DNA of 64,000 nucleotides from NCBI GenBank assembly GCA_035485575.1, contig DATHNW010000018.1, positions 17,316 to 81,315 on the forward strand, in the 5' to 3' direction. The position numbers and the translations under genes were made by a program. How positions within the stretch are numbered: the stretch's first letter is position 1; every line of letters starts with the position of its first letter. Below are positions 18,330-28,500 of this stretch, one piece after another. The notes under the pieces are model-generated. The model worked only from the letters and a program-made list of their open reading frames with translations. It was not told where the DNA came from and did no database searches. The DNA comes from DASRHD01 sp035485575. GTDB taxonomy: Bacteria; Verrucomicrobiota; Verrucomicrobiia; Opitutales; Opitutaceae.

Positions 18330-19802
18330 TCACTGATCAGCCAGTGTGATGTTGTGCCGGAGCATGGTCGTGCCGAGCTGCTGGTCGTAATTCGCCACCG
18401 CTTGGTACTGCGCCGCTAAGGCGGTCACCATGCTGTTTTCGACACTAATGAGAATTTGCTGCGCCTGGATCACGGAAAGGGTGCTGCTAGTGCCTGCGCG
18501 CAATTTTTTCACTTCATCATCGAGCGCCTGTTTGGCGAGGGCATAGGCGGTGCGATCGGCAACCACCCTCTGGCGCGTGGTTTCGATCTGGTCGGCGGCG
18601 TTGGCCACGTTCACCGCGATGTCCGCCTCGAACCTTGTGAGATCCGCTTCGTCCTGTTGCATTTGCAGGCGCGCGGCCCTGGCGCGGCCGCGACCCTGTG
18701 CGAACGTCAGCGGAATGGTCACGACCACACCGGCGGAATAAGAGCTGTTTTCGTGGTCGGAAACCATATGGCGGCTGACGGCAAAATTATGATCCAACCC
18801 GTTGTAGCCATAGCTGCCGACGAAATCCACCTGCGGGAGCAGTCCATTGCGTGCCGACGCATCATTGGCGTGGTCGATGACGAGGCCAAGGCGCGCCGCC
18901 TGGTAGTCGGGCCGGTACTTGAGTGCCTTCTGCAAGTCTTCGGCCGGCTTGATCGTCATATCGGGTGTGGCCGGCGGATCGATAACGAGCAGTGGCTGGT
19001 CGGGGGGAAACGAATCCTCACCGATCAACTCGCGCAACTGGTTTTCCGTGCTGCGCACCTGGTGTTCGGCCACCAAAATCGCCTCTTCGCGCATCGCGAC
19101 CTGCGTGTGCGCCGTGATGACGTCGCTTTGGGCCATGCTTCCGATCTTGAGCCGTTTTTCATTCTCTGTAAGCAGGGTCGCGGCGAGATCGCGCGAACTG
19201 TGGGCAATGCGGAGTTCGTCGTGCGCCAGCGCGAGATTGCTGTAGGTGACGGCCACGTTCGTAATCGTGCTGATCACGGTCTGGCGATAATCCCATTCCG
19301 AAATGGAGCGATTGGCCTTCGCGATGCGCACATTGGCCAGATTGGCGCCGAAGCCAAAGCCGCGGAGAAGCGGCTGTGTGATGGTGACGCCACCGAACGT
19401 TGAATAATTATCGGTGAAATTATTGAACGGGCCGCGTACATTTTCCGCGGATCCGCCAACGCTGTAATTCAGTCCTGTGGGCAAGATGCCTGCCAGCGCG
19501 AGATTGTAATGGTCAGCCTCGACCAATTCCGAGGGCAGTGGCTTGGAAATACTCGGATAGTCATAACTGCGGGTATAATTGCGACCAAAGGTCAGTGCAG
19601 GATCGAACTGGCCGATGGCCGTCAGCCAGTTAGCCCGGGCAATCTTGGGTGCATAGGCTTCGACCTTGATATTTTGATTTTTTTCAAGGGCTAGACGGAC
19701 CGCATCGTCCAGCGTGAGCAATTGGCCCGGCTGCTGGGCGGCAAGCGATCTCGAAAGGCCGGCCGCTAGGATGAATGCCGCGAAAATGCGCAGTGTGGTC
19801 AT
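18330..19802 (-). CDS. TolC-family outer-membrane efflux channel
   Basis: 490 residues, signal peptide ending near SRSLAAQQ, then the two internally repeated OEP halves. LTLDDAVRLALEKNQNIK opens the first helix pair, and long helices rich in Ala, Gln and Glu follow. It forms the trimeric outer-membrane exit duct for the adaptor and ABC components encoded downstream. The start is taken at the Met immediately before the signal peptide, leaving a 5' leader of about 36 bases from the predicted sigma-54 transcription start. It is the first gene of the eight-gene minus-strand run; the next gene starts 68 bases after its stop. Confidence 0.92.
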   Translation of the reverse strand: MTTLRIFAAFILAAGLSRSLAAQQPGQLLTLDDAVRLALEKNQNIKVEAYAPKIARANWLTAIGQFDPALTFGRNYTRSYDYPSISKPLPSELVEADHYNLALAGILPTGLNYSVGGSAENVRGPFNNFTDNYSTFGGVTITQPLLRGFGFGANLANVRIAKANRSISEWDYRQTVISTITNVAVTYSNLALAHDELRIAHSSRDLAATLLTENEKRLKIGSMAQSDVITAHTQVAMREEAILVAEHQVRSTENQLRELIGEDSFPPDQPLLVIDPPATPDMTIKPAEDLQKALKYRPDYQAARLGLVIDHANDASARNGLLPQVDFVGSYGYNGLDHNFAVSRHMVSDHENSSYSAGVVVTIPLTFAQGRGRARAARLQMQQDEADLTRFEADIAVNVANAADQIETTRQRVVADRTAYALAKQALDDEVKKLRAGTSSTLSVIQAQQILISVENSMVTALAAQYQAVANYDQQLGTTMLRHNITLADQ

Positions 19803-19849
19803 TTGATCATCATCCCATCGGCCAGTTGGATCATCGTGCGCAAGTCTTC

Positions 19850-19864
19850 GCAAGCGACGTGCCA
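19850..19864 (-). promoter_or_regulatory. Sigma-54 (-24/-12) promoter of the efflux operon
   Basis: On the minus strand the sequence TGGCACGTCGCTTGC matches the sigma-54 consensus TGGCAC-N5-TTGC exactly, with GG and GC 10 bases apart. It would start transcription about 12 bases downstream, near 19839, leaving a leader of about 36 bases before the tolC ATG at 19802. An NtrC-type activator is encoded in the same run. Match and position are seen directly; function is inferred. Confidence 0.8.
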
Positions 19865-19932
19865 TCGAATTATGTATATTATATTATGCTAATGGATAAT
19901 GGCTTAAAAATCATTCGGTGATTCGACGCTTC

Positions 19933-19976
19933 TTCGAAATGTTCGAAAACGAAACTTCAGCATCCCATAAATGGGA
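19933..19976. promoter_or_regulatory. Candidate upstream activator sites for the NtrC-type regulator
   Basis: Between about 70 and 125 bases upstream of the -24/-12 element lie two TTCGAA palindromes 9 bases apart (19933-19938 and 19942-19947) and a palindrome TCCCATAAATGGGA (19963-19976). This is the usual distance for enhancer sites of sigma-54 activators. The rest of the 19865-20125 interval is AT-rich and shows no gene. Which palindrome is bound, if any, cannot be decided from one copy. Confidence 0.4.
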
Positions 19977-20125
19977 CATTCGGCGCATTTATTTTAACTG
20001 AGTTGGTTGAAGGCCCTGCGCCCAGTTTCAGTAATTTCTCGTAGTCTCAGCTTAAATTTGGATTCGGAAGCATGAATTGGCTGGGATATGCTACTAGCCC
20101 ATGTGGTCACTTGCTGGCCGCAGCC

Positions 20126-21022
20126 TTATGGCAAAGTACGAATAAAAGCATTCATCTCTCGCAATACCTCTGTTGGGTTGGACTTGAAAATCACATGCGA
20201 GGCATGGGGCAGCCGGACGACTTTCGCCGAAGGAACCTGGCGTTCGAAGGCTTTTACCTGGCGTTCCGTACGCACAATATCGAGCGCCTCCGCCTTTGCC
20301 CTGCCGGAGGGATCATTTTTGAACCTCGCACCAAGATCGTGCGGGTCGGCGAAAATGGTTAAAACCGGCACGTGAAGTTCGGTGAATTTTCGCTGCCCGG
20401 CGAAAATCGCCAGTTTTTTGCTCAGAAACCGAGCCGGCACCAACACTTCCACTCTCCTCAACACCGCGGACAAATTCATGGGGAAACTCCCGTTAACTTT
20501 GTCGTAGAGAGCATACGCGTAGCCGGCGTCCAGGTAGATGAGGCCGGCAATCTTCTCCGGATGGCGCGTCGCCACATCACTCAACTCCTCACCGGCCATC
20601 GAGTGGCCAACCAGGACTGGACGGGAAAGTTTAAGCGCATCCAACACCGCCACGACGTCGTCGCCGAGCCGGTCGGCGGAATATCCCGACACGGGAACGC
20701 TGGATTCGCCGAAGCCCCGCCGGGTTATCGCGTAAACGTGATAATCCGGGGTCAGCCTGGAAGCAAAGTCTGCAAATGAGTGGGCCGTGCCTCCATATCC
20801 TGCCAGCAGAATGAGCACCCGGCCTGATCCACCGAAATCAATCACCTCCAGATCAACATTCGGCTCCACCGTGATAAATTGCACCTTGCCATCGGTCGTT
20901 GTCGTGATGCCGCTTAGCCGGACCTTTCTTGGAGCGTCCCGTGGACTCCAAAAAATGAAAATAGCGGCCGTGATTGCGGCGATCGTTGTAGCATAAACTG
21001 CACCTCGGCTCTTGGGATTCAT
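20126..21022 (-). CDS. Alpha/beta hydrolase, membrane-anchored or exported
   Basis: 298 residues. An N-terminal hydrophobic segment (AVYATTIAAITAAIFIFW) is followed by an alpha/beta hydrolase domain: LLAGYGGTAHSF (oxyanion region), GHSMAGEELS with nucleophile Ser, a late acidic loop TIFADPHDLGA and the catalytic HASHVIF. The triad is complete. The family includes esterases, lipases and haloperoxidase-like enzymes; the substrate is not evident. The start at 21022 is chosen because the membrane segment follows directly. It is transcribed away from the efflux operon's regulatory region only in the sense of ending near it; no operon partner is obvious. Confidence 0.78.
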   Translation of the reverse strand: MNPKSRGAVYATTIAAITAAIFIFWSPRDAPRKVRLSGITTTTDGKVQFITVEPNVDLEVIDFGGSGRVLILLAGYGGTAHSFADFASRLTPDYHVYAITRRGFGESSVPVSGYSADRLGDDVVAVLDALKLSRPVLVGHSMAGEELSDVATRHPEKIAGLIYLDAGYAYALYDKVNGSFPMNLSAVLRRVEVLVPARFLSKKLAIFAGQRKFTELHVPVLTIFADPHDLGARFKNDPSGRAKAEALDIVRTERQVKAFERQVPSAKVVRLPHASHVIFKSNPTEVLREMNAFIRTLP

Positions 21023-21301
21023 GCCTGGCCTTGAAGATATGATCTGCGTTTCGAAGGGCACTGTGCGCTGCGTACCTTCCCGTCTAACGGGAGCCGCTTG
21101 AAGGCGCGCAAGACGAGAGAACGGCGGCGAAGATAATCCTGAGTGACAAGCCGCAATTGGACAGTCCGGATTGAAGTGGTTTTCATCATGACACCACATT
21201 CGCAGAATTCTCCCCGCTTGATAACGGACACCCTTGTGCCCCGGACAGGCGGGGTGGAGCGCTGTCCGGGGTAGTCAACACTCGCTGCCGAAGCGGGCAA
21301 T

Positions 21302-22129
21302 TTACGCGCTCTTGCGCTTGCGGATTCGCTTTTGCCTGACGCGAAAGCTCAGCTCGATTCGATTGGCCAGCTTACGGATTCGCTCGTCCCAATGGGCGCC
21401 GGCCAAATTCTTGTTTTCAGTGAAGAACGGCTCCAGCACACGGGCGACTTCGCCCACACTTTTCAGCTTCGAAATCTCCGGCCAATAGAGCCAAAGCAGA
21501 AGATAGATGCCGGTCGCATCGGTGGTGCTGCGCTTGGCCTGGCGGTCGAGCAGCTCCGACAACCGATTGCCGATGGCGAGCCCCTCGATAAAAGCGCACC
21601 GTTCCGCGAAGTCGGATGTGAACAGCCGCGTCATGACGTGTTTTTGGAATTCGTCCGACCTGACAAGCATGCCGGATTCAACCTGGATCGCGACTTCCGT
21701 TGTCTTGGGATCCATGTCGAGGCGTCCGGCCAGCTCGCGGGCAAATTTTCCGCCGCTTGGGTGCGACGCCGCCGACACAAGATCTCGAGCCTTCGCGGTC
21801 CACGCCACCATGATGCCCTCGACGAGGATCGACTTATCGGCCGATAGAATCGAGGCGTACTCCCGTGGCACAAACTGCTCTTTCAGAATCCGCATCACTC
21901 GCTGCGTCCACCGTGGGAAATCATGCGCCCTCTCCGGTGAGATACCGACCTGCAGCGCCTCCGTCACCCGGTCGAGAAGCCGTGCCCGGGTCAAATCTGG
22001 CAGCGGTACTGGAATTGCGCGAGTCACCGGCGGAAAGCTCGTCAAGCGGTGGAAGCACTTCAACGCAAAAACCTCCACCGGCATTGTCCAAAATGGCCAA
22101 CTTATGCTTCCGTAGATACTGGCAAGCAT
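21302..22129 (-). CDS. Protein of unknown function
   Basis: 275 residues, not recognised. It starts MLASIYGSISWPFWTMPVEVF, continues with helical, mixed-charge sequence (for example VTEALQVGISPERAHDFP, LTSDFAERCAFIEG-like segments) and ends in a very basic tail RVRQKRIRKRKSA. There is no signal peptide and no clear membrane segment after the N-terminus. Its start is 45 bases from the divergent aldo/keto reductase gene, so they may share a promoter region. A longer upstream reading would run through that gene in another frame and is rejected. Codon-position GC looks like real coding sequence. Confidence 0.55.
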   Translation of the reverse strand: MLASIYGSISWPFWTMPVEVFALKCFHRLTSFPPVTRAIPVPLPDLTRARLLDRVTEALQVGISPERAHDFPRWTQRVMRILKEQFVPREYASILSADKSILVEGIMVAWTAKARDLVSAASHPSGGKFARELAGRLDMDPKTTEVAIQVESGMLVRSDEFQKHVMTRLFTSDFAERCAFIEGLAIGNRLSELLDRQAKRSTTDATGIYLLLWLYWPEISKLKSVGEVARVLEPFFTENKNLAGAHWDERIRKLANRIELSFRVRQKRIRKRKSA

Positions 22130-22174
22130 CAGACCTCCTTCACTCAAACCAAATTCAAAGACAGGATTCTTAAA

Positions 22175-23167
22175 ATGAACAAACGCAGACTCGGAAAAAG
22201 CAAACTGGAGGTTTCCGCCCTCGGGCTCGGCTGCATGGGTATGAGCTCGGGTTACGGCCCGCCGGGCGAAAAGCAGGCGATGATCTCCGTAATTCGCTCG
22301 GCCGTCGAACGCGGCGTCACGTTCTTCGACACCGCGGAAATCTACGGCCCGTTCGCGAACGAGGAGCTCGTGGGCGAGGCCCTTGCTCCCTTCCGCGGGC
22401 GGGTGGTGATCGCAACGAAGTTCGGATTCAGGATCGGGCCGAACGGGGAGCGCCTGGACGGCCTGGACAGCCGGCCCGCCCACATCAAGGAGGTCGCGGA
22501 GGCCTCGCTCAAGCGGCTCAAGGTCGATGTCATCGATCTATTCTATCAGCATCGCGTCGATCCGGATGTGCCGATCGAGGACGTCGCCGGGGCGGTGAAA
22601 GAGCTGATTCTGGCCGGCAAGGTGAAGCACTTCGGCCTTTCCGAGGCCGGCGCGAAAACCATCCGGCGTGCCAACGCCGTCCAACCCGTCACCGCCCTGC
22701 AAAGCGAATACTCCCTGTTTTGGAGGGAGCCAGAGGCAGAGATCATGCCGACGCTCGAAGAGCTGGGGATCGGCTTCGTGCCCTTCAGCCCGCTCGGCAA
22801 GGGTTTCCTCACGGGCAAGATCGACGAAAACACGAAATTCGACCCATCCGATTTCCGGAATATCGTGCCCCGCTTTTCACCCGAGGCCCGCAAGGCAAAT
22901 CAGGCCGTGGTCGATCTGCTCAGTTCAATTGCTGCGCGAATGAAGGCGACGCCCGCCCAGGTCGCACTGGCCTGGCTGCTGGCGCAGAAACCGTGGATCG
23001 TGCCAATTCCCGGGACGACGAAGCTACCGCGCCTGAGCGAGAACATCGGAGCCGTAGCCGTCGAACTGACACCGAGCGACCTCCATGAAATTACCGCCGC
23101 TGCCGACAAGATCACGCTTCAAGGAGCGCGCTATCCGGAACACCTGCAAAAACTGGTCGGCCGCTGA
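22175..23167 (+). CDS. Aldo/keto reductase (AKR13-like)
   Basis: 330 residues, TIM-barrel NADPH-dependent oxidoreductase. It opens RRLGKSKLEVSALGLGCMGMS and carries the catalytic tetrad Asp and Tyr in FDTAEIYGP, Lys in VIATKFGF and His in DLFYQHRVD. NADP-binding loops near the C-terminus (WIVPIPGTTKLPRLSENI) are present. AKR13/YakC-like enzymes reduce aldehydes and quinone-like compounds in the cytoplasm. It is followed by an SDR and a cupin gene on the same strand, a common small redox cluster. The ATG at 22175 matches the family start; longer readings are not supported. Confidence 0.93.
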   Translation: MNKRRLGKSKLEVSALGLGCMGMSSGYGPPGEKQAMISVIRSAVERGVTFFDTAEIYGPFANEELVGEALAPFRGRVVIATKFGFRIGPNGERLDGLDSRPAHIKEVAEASLKRLKVDVIDLFYQHRVDPDVPIEDVAGAVKELILAGKVKHFGLSEAGAKTIRRANAVQPVTALQSEYSLFWREPEAEIMPTLEELGIGFVPFSPLGKGFLTGKIDENTKFDPSDFRNIVPRFSPEARKANQAVVDLLSSIAARMKATPAQVALAWLLAQKPWIVPIPGTTKLPRLSENIGAVAVELTPSDLHEITAAADKITLQGARYPEHLQKLVGR

Positions 23168-23281
23168 GCGGCGGTTATAAACTCCATAAAAAACCGCCGC
23201 GAACGAATGGGTAAAGTCGGTTGCTGAATGGCGGATCAAAACAATTATCAAGCGTGCCTGGTTAACAGGCCCAAAAATACC

Positions 23282-24118
23282 ATGAACAAAGCCTGGTTTA
23301 TTACAGGCGCCGGCAGCGGACTCGGAACAGGAATTGCCAAGGCCGCGTTGCGCGCGGGCGACCGCGTCGTCGCGACTGGCAGGAATCTCGAGAAAGTGCG
23401 CCGCGCCTTTCCCGGCGTGGCGCCGGAGAGCATCGCCTTTGTGCAATTGGACGTCGCTCACGAGGTCCAGGCCAAAGCGGCGGTCGAGGAGGCGATCCAG
23501 CGTTTCGGACGCATCGACGTCCTGGTCAACAATGCGGGCTATAGTCTGCTCGGTAATTTCGAGCAGATGACCACCGCCGAGATCCAACAGCAGTTCGCCC
23601 CGAATTTTTATGGGGTTGTGCATGTGATGCAGGCCGCGTTGCCTGTCATGAGACGGCAGCGTTCGGGTCACATCATCAATATCAGTTCCGTCGCGGGCGT
23701 CGTCGGGCTGAAGCATTGTGCGGCCTATGCAGCAACGAAATTTGCGGTCGAAGGACTTTCGCTGTCGGTCGCGACCGAAGTGGAGAAATTCGGCATCAAA
23801 GTCACCGTGGTCGAACCCGGCTTCTTCCGGACGGACCTGCTCGACGCAAAAAACGTCCGGTGGGGCAGCAAGGTCATCGAGGACTACACGCCGGAGGGCA
23901 CGGCCAAGGATATGTGGTCGCCCTATGACGGCACGCAGCCCGGCGATCCAGCGAAGCTGGGCGACGCGCTCGTCAAAATCGCCGCGATGCAGAATCCCCC
24001 GAAAGTCTTCATCGCCGGAGGGGACGCCTTGGATGTGATTACGCCGGTGCTCGAAGAACGCCTGCGGGAGGCGCGCACTCACGAAACGCTCTCAAAGTCC
24101 ATGGCCGGCTCGTTCTAA
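23282..24118 (+). CDS. Short-chain dehydrogenase/reductase
   Basis: 278 residues, classical SDR. It has the cofactor motif TGAGSGLG near residue 8, DVLVNNAG, ISSVAGVVGLKHCAAYAATK with catalytic Ser, Tyr and Lys, and VVEPGFFRTDL after it. The basic residues after the second strand (ATGRNLEK) suggest NADP(H). The substrate is unknown. Its start follows the aldo/keto reductase by 114 bases and its stop overlaps a possible upstream start of the cupin gene (TAATG), so the three are likely one unit. Confidence 0.92.
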   Translation: MNKAWFITGAGSGLGTGIAKAALRAGDRVVATGRNLEKVRRAFPGVAPESIAFVQLDVAHEVQAKAAVEEAIQRFGRIDVLVNNAGYSLLGNFEQMTTAEIQQQFAPNFYGVVHVMQAALPVMRRQRSGHIINISSVAGVVGLKHCAAYAATKFAVEGLSLSVATEVEKFGIKVTVVEPGFFRTDLLDAKNVRWGSKVIEDYTPEGTAKDMWSPYDGTQPGDPAKLGDALVKIAAMQNPPKVFIAGGDALDVITPVLEERLREARTHETLSKSMAGSF

Positions 24119-24165
24119 TGAGAACGGATCCCTCAAGTTTTCAATCAACAGAAAGAACTCCCTCC

Positions 24166-24564
24166 ATGGAAATCAAACGAAGTGGTTCTCAACCCTCCAT
24201 CAAAGGACCCGCCGACTGGTTTAGCGGTACGGTGCGCATCGACCCGCTGTTTCAAGCCACCGAGCCGACGCGCGCCGCAGGCAACAGCGTCACGTTCGAG
24301 CCCGGCGCCCGCACCGCTTGGCATACCCATCCGCTGGGTCAGACACTGATCGTCACGTCCGGCTGCGGACGCGCCCAGCGCTGGGGAGGCCTGATCGAAG
24401 AAATTCGTCCAGGTGATGTCGTCTGGTTTCCGCCGGGCGAGAAACACTGGCACGGCGCCTCGCCCACCACGGCCCTGACCCATATCGCCATCCAGGAACA
24501 CCTCAACGGGAAGCCGGTGGACTGGATGGAAAAAGTGAGCGACGAACAATATCAGGCATTGTAA
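24166..24564 (+). CDS. Small cupin-domain protein
   Basis: 132 residues, single cupin barrel. Motif 1 contains AWHTHPLGQTLIV with the metal-binding His pair, and motif 2 is PGDVVWFPPGEKHWHGA with the last His. Such proteins accompany AKR/SDR genes; some are annotated as carboxymuconolactone-decarboxylase cupins or hydroxynitrile lyases, but the reaction here is unknown. The ATG at 24166 is preferred; an in-frame ATG overlapping the SDR stop at 24118 would add 16 residues. Confidence 0.88.
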   Translation: MEIKRSGSQPSIKGPADWFSGTVRIDPLFQATEPTRAAGNSVTFEPGARTAWHTHPLGQTLIVTSGCGRAQRWGGLIEEIRPGDVVWFPPGEKHWHGASPTTALTHIAIQEHLNGKPVDWMEKVSDEQYQAL

Positions 24565-24700
24565 TCCCTCGTCATGGGGACCGTGCGCCCCTGCCGGCTG
24601 TTTCCCCCAGCAAGCCCATAATCTTAGCCAGCTCATCGTTCCGAGATGTGACAACCCGATCGTTCCATCGACACGGGTTACAGCGAACTCGATTCGGTGC

Positions 24701-25498
24701 TCATCCGCAGGCGCTGGAGGGCCGGCTGGGTTCAAACCACTCAAGAAAGCTCGAAGGGCCCGGTTCGATCCCGGCATACGTCTGTACGAGCAGCCCGCGA
24801 AGATTTTCGCGGGCGCGGGCAATGCGGCTTTTCACCGTGCCCAGACTGATGCCGAGCGTTTCGGCAATTTTTTCATAGGACTGGTCCAAGCCATTGCGCA
24901 GGGTGAGAATTTCCCGCTGATGGTCGCTGAGCCGGCCCATGCACACCGTGACCTGCGCGAGAAATTCACGGTTCGCCGCCTCGCGGGCGGGACTCGGAGC
25001 ATCGCTTGCGATCAAGTCGGAGATGGTCGCGGGATTGTCCTCGCCGAAGGCGCAGTCGAGCGACTGCGTGGCATGACGCTGGCGGCGGAAAAAATACCAA
25101 TAGCGGTTGCGGGAGAGATTGGTGGCGATGCAGTGCAGCCAGGTGGCGAGCGACGAATCGCCGCGGAAACGCGCCAGGCCGCGATGAGCGCGGATGAAGG
25201 TGTCCTGCGCAATTTCCTCCGCGTCGGCATGGTTCCGAAGGAGGGAAAACGCGACGGAGAACATTTTTCCGCGATAGCGTGTGACGATCTCGTCAAATGC
25301 ATTTTCATCCCCCGCATTGAAACAGCGCACCAGCTCGGCATCATGCACGGCCTCCTGCTTTGAAAGGGCCACCCGGCTAGCCGGATCGGTCGCAGAGCGC
25401 GAAACCCCCGGAATACCGGAAAAGGAAGCGAGTGAGGCCACGGCGGGAGCGCACGGGCGGCGCCGGGATAAGTCGCGAAAGAGTTGTGATTTTTCCAT
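24701..25498 (-). CDS. ECF-type RNA polymerase sigma factor
   Basis: 265 residues. After an unusual N-terminal extension of about 50 residues come region 2 (FDEIVTRYRGKMFSVAFSLL then ADAEEIAQDTFIRAHRGL) and region 4 (LSDHQREILTLRNGLDQSYEKI with the helix-turn-helix GISLGTVKSRIARAR). It directs RNA polymerase to an alternative promoter set, probably for envelope or stress functions. No anti-sigma gene follows; 136 bases of unannotated DNA separate it from the convergent cupin gene. It lies 81 bases after the helicase gene on the same strand. Confidence 0.93.
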   Translation of the reverse strand: MEKSQLFRDLSRRRPCAPAVASLASFSGIPGVSRSATDPASRVALSKQEAVHDAELVRCFNAGDENAFDEIVTRYRGKMFSVAFSLLRNHADAEEIAQDTFIRAHRGLARFRGDSSLATWLHCIATNLSRNRYWYFFRRQRHATQSLDCAFGEDNPATISDLIASDAPSPAREAANREFLAQVTVCMGRLSDHQREILTLRNGLDQSYEKIAETLGISLGTVKSRIARARENLRGLLVQTYAGIEPGPSSFLEWFEPSRPSSACG

Positions 25499-25579
25499 CG
25501 GCCCAAGAGACTGCCCGGAAAACGTCCGGGTGAATATGGGGTGTTGTGCTAACCGGCGGCGGCTAGACCATTTCGTCCG

Positions 25580-28500
25580 TCATCGCGTAAAGAATTTATC
25601 CAATCCCGTGAGGCTCTTCAAGGGCTTCGACTTGGAGTCCAGGGTATCCAACCGAAGCACCGCCGGCGGCACCGCCGGCGGCGCCGACGGCGGCTTCAAA
25701 GCCGGGGTGGCCTTCTCCTTGCCCCGCAAAGCGGCAATTGCCTGGTCGAGCTTCACGGCCGACACCGGCTCGGATGTCCCGAGTTCCTGGGCAAACACAC
25801 TCACCCGGTATTCCTCCACCAGCCAGCGCACACCGGCCGGTGCCTTCATATACGGAGCCACTTTGGCCGCCCGCTCGGCGTCCTTCAGCGGATTTTTCTT
25901 CCATCGTTCGGCCCGCAGTTTTTTCGCCCGCAAATAACGCGGCAATTGCCAGAACCGTTCCAGCGGCGTGGTCCGCAGAAATTCAGGACCAATCAATGCG
26001 CCGACCTCGTTTTCCAGACCGGGATAGCAATCCTTCAACACCAGCAACTCGGAACGCAAATCGAGCACCTCCCGCAGCACCGCCAGGAAACGCGGCGTTT
26101 CCTTTCGCAGGTCGGCCTTGGCGGTTTCCGCCGCCACTTGCAACGTGGCCGCCGACTCCGGCACCGCGACCCGCTTCGAATCGACCGCCCAGTTTTTGAG
26201 CAGCTCCAGCGCATCCGCCTGAAGCGCTTCCGCCGGCGCAAGCGTGGCGATCAGCGGCCCGAGGTCGCGGATCTTTTTCAAGTCGCGTTCGAGCCAGGCG
26301 AGTTCGTAGCGCAATTCGTTTTCCAGTCCGCGCGCCGCCTGTTGCCGTTTGGCAGCTCCACCCCGGACCTGATCGAGATCCGCAGCCGGCGCCACAGCAG
26401 CGGCAATCTCGGTCCACTCGCGGCTGGCGATCACTTCCACGCCCGCTTCGTTGCGCACCCGTACACGCACCCGCAAATGATCGGGCGGAGGCTTGCCCGC
26501 CCAAATGGTCACGGTCACGCCCAAGCGATGCCTCTCGCGCAATTCCGCCGCGAGCGCCTCAGCGACGGTTTCCCGACCGCCCGTCAGCCGGTGGCGGGAG
26601 GCGATCGCCTCTGCGAGTCTGGCGGCGTTTTCCGTCAGCGGCACAAACGTCCGCCGTAACTCCTTCGGCAGTGCCCGCAGATAATGCTCCACCTTGCCGG
26701 CCAGGTGCCCCGGCACCGCCCAATCGAGCGCGATGGCCGACAGTTTCTGCGCTTCCGCCAGACTGACCTCCAGCGTAACGCCGTCGTCTTCCCGGCCGGG
26801 CCGATAGGCATACTGCAAGGGCAGCGCGGAATTCTGCAGCGGGACGCTCGGAGGAAAAGATCCCTCGTCCACCTGCACTTCATTTGGGTCGAAGAGATCG
26901 GTCTCCGCCAGGATGAGGAAATCCGGCTGCCCGGCGCGCCACTCCCGCACCATGTCCACCAGCTCGGCCACCGAGGAAACGCCGGCCGGCCCAATCTCCG
27001 CAAGGGACAGCCGTCTGGCATAAAAGCGGTACAGCATCTCGTCGAGATTGAGATAGCCGCCATGCCGGGCGCGCGTCAGCCGTTCGGTGACTTGTTCCCG
27101 CAGCGCCCGGTTTTTCAGGAGAAAATCAAAGGGCCAGGTGATGGTGTCGTTGACCAGTCCCTCCCGGATAAAAATCTCCGTGGCCCCGGCCGGATCGATT
27201 TTCCCATAGCTCACCGCGCGGCTGTCGATCTCCAGTCCATAGAGCCGGGTCCGCTGCTTCACTTTCACGCGGCCCGCCTTCTCGTCCCAGAACGGCTCGC
27301 TGTGAGTGATCCGGACGACATGCGCCGCCAATTCGGCCGCCCACGCCGGATCGATCCGCGCACAGGTGCGCGCATAGAGGCGGCTGGTCTCCATGATTTC
27401 GGCGGCCATCAGCCAGCGCACGGGACCTTTGCGGTCGCCCGTCGGCGGGGATTTGGCACCGGCGCCTTTGCCGGCCGCGGCCGTCCGCTGAAAAAGCACC
27501 GAACCCGGAAAGATCACCACGCGGCGATCATGCGTGGCCTTATAGCCTGGATTGGCCTCATCCCAGGTCGCGAGGTTGCCCAAAAGCCCAGCGAGGATGC
27601 TGCGGTGGATCGCGCGGTAGCCGGGACTGACAAAGAGCAGCTTGTCATTTTCCTGGTCCGCCGCCCGCTCACGCCGGCCGTCATGGACCGACGTCATCCG
27701 AAAATCCCGTCGATCCCTGAGGACCTCCTCCAATTGCGTGTGCACGTCACGCCATTCGCGCATCCGCGTGTAACTGAGAAAATGATCACGGCAAAATCGC
27801 CGCAGCTTCGCCTGGGTCATTTGCTCAAATTCGCCGTGGTAGGCCTCCCAAATGTTGAGCAAGGCGAGGAAATCCGATTCGGGATGCGCGAACCGCCGGT
27901 GCGCGGCGTCGGCCTGCGCCTGTTTTTCCAAGGGCCGCTCCCGCGGATCCTGGACGCTCAGGCCGGCGGCGATGATCAGGACTTCCCGGAGAGTTTTCTC
28001 ATGGCGGGCCTGCAGGATCATCCGGCCCACAGTGGGATCGACCGGCAGCCGCGCCAGTTCACGGCCGGTCTCGCTCAACGCGCCATCCGGCTTCAGCGCG
28101 CCGAGTTCCTCCAAAAGCGCATACCCGGCGCGAACACTTTTGGGCAGCGGCGGGCTCAGGAAAGGAAAGTCCTCGACCTCGCCGAAAGCGAAGGCCTTCA
28201 GCCGCAGGATGACGTCGGCCAGATTGGCGCGCTGAATCTCCGGCTGGGTGAATTTGGGCCGCGCAAGATAATCTTCCTCGGAAAACAGCCGGATGCAGAC
28301 GCCGTTGGCCATGCGCCCGCACCGGCCCCGGCGCTGATCGGCACTCGACTGCGAAATCGCCTCGATCGGCAGACGCCGCGTGCGCGCCTGCGGCACATAA
28401 CGGCTGACGCGGGCGAGCCCGGTATCGACCACATAGCGAATGCCGGGAATCGTGAGCGAGGTCTCGGCAATGTTGGTCGCCACCACGATCTTCCGGCGCT

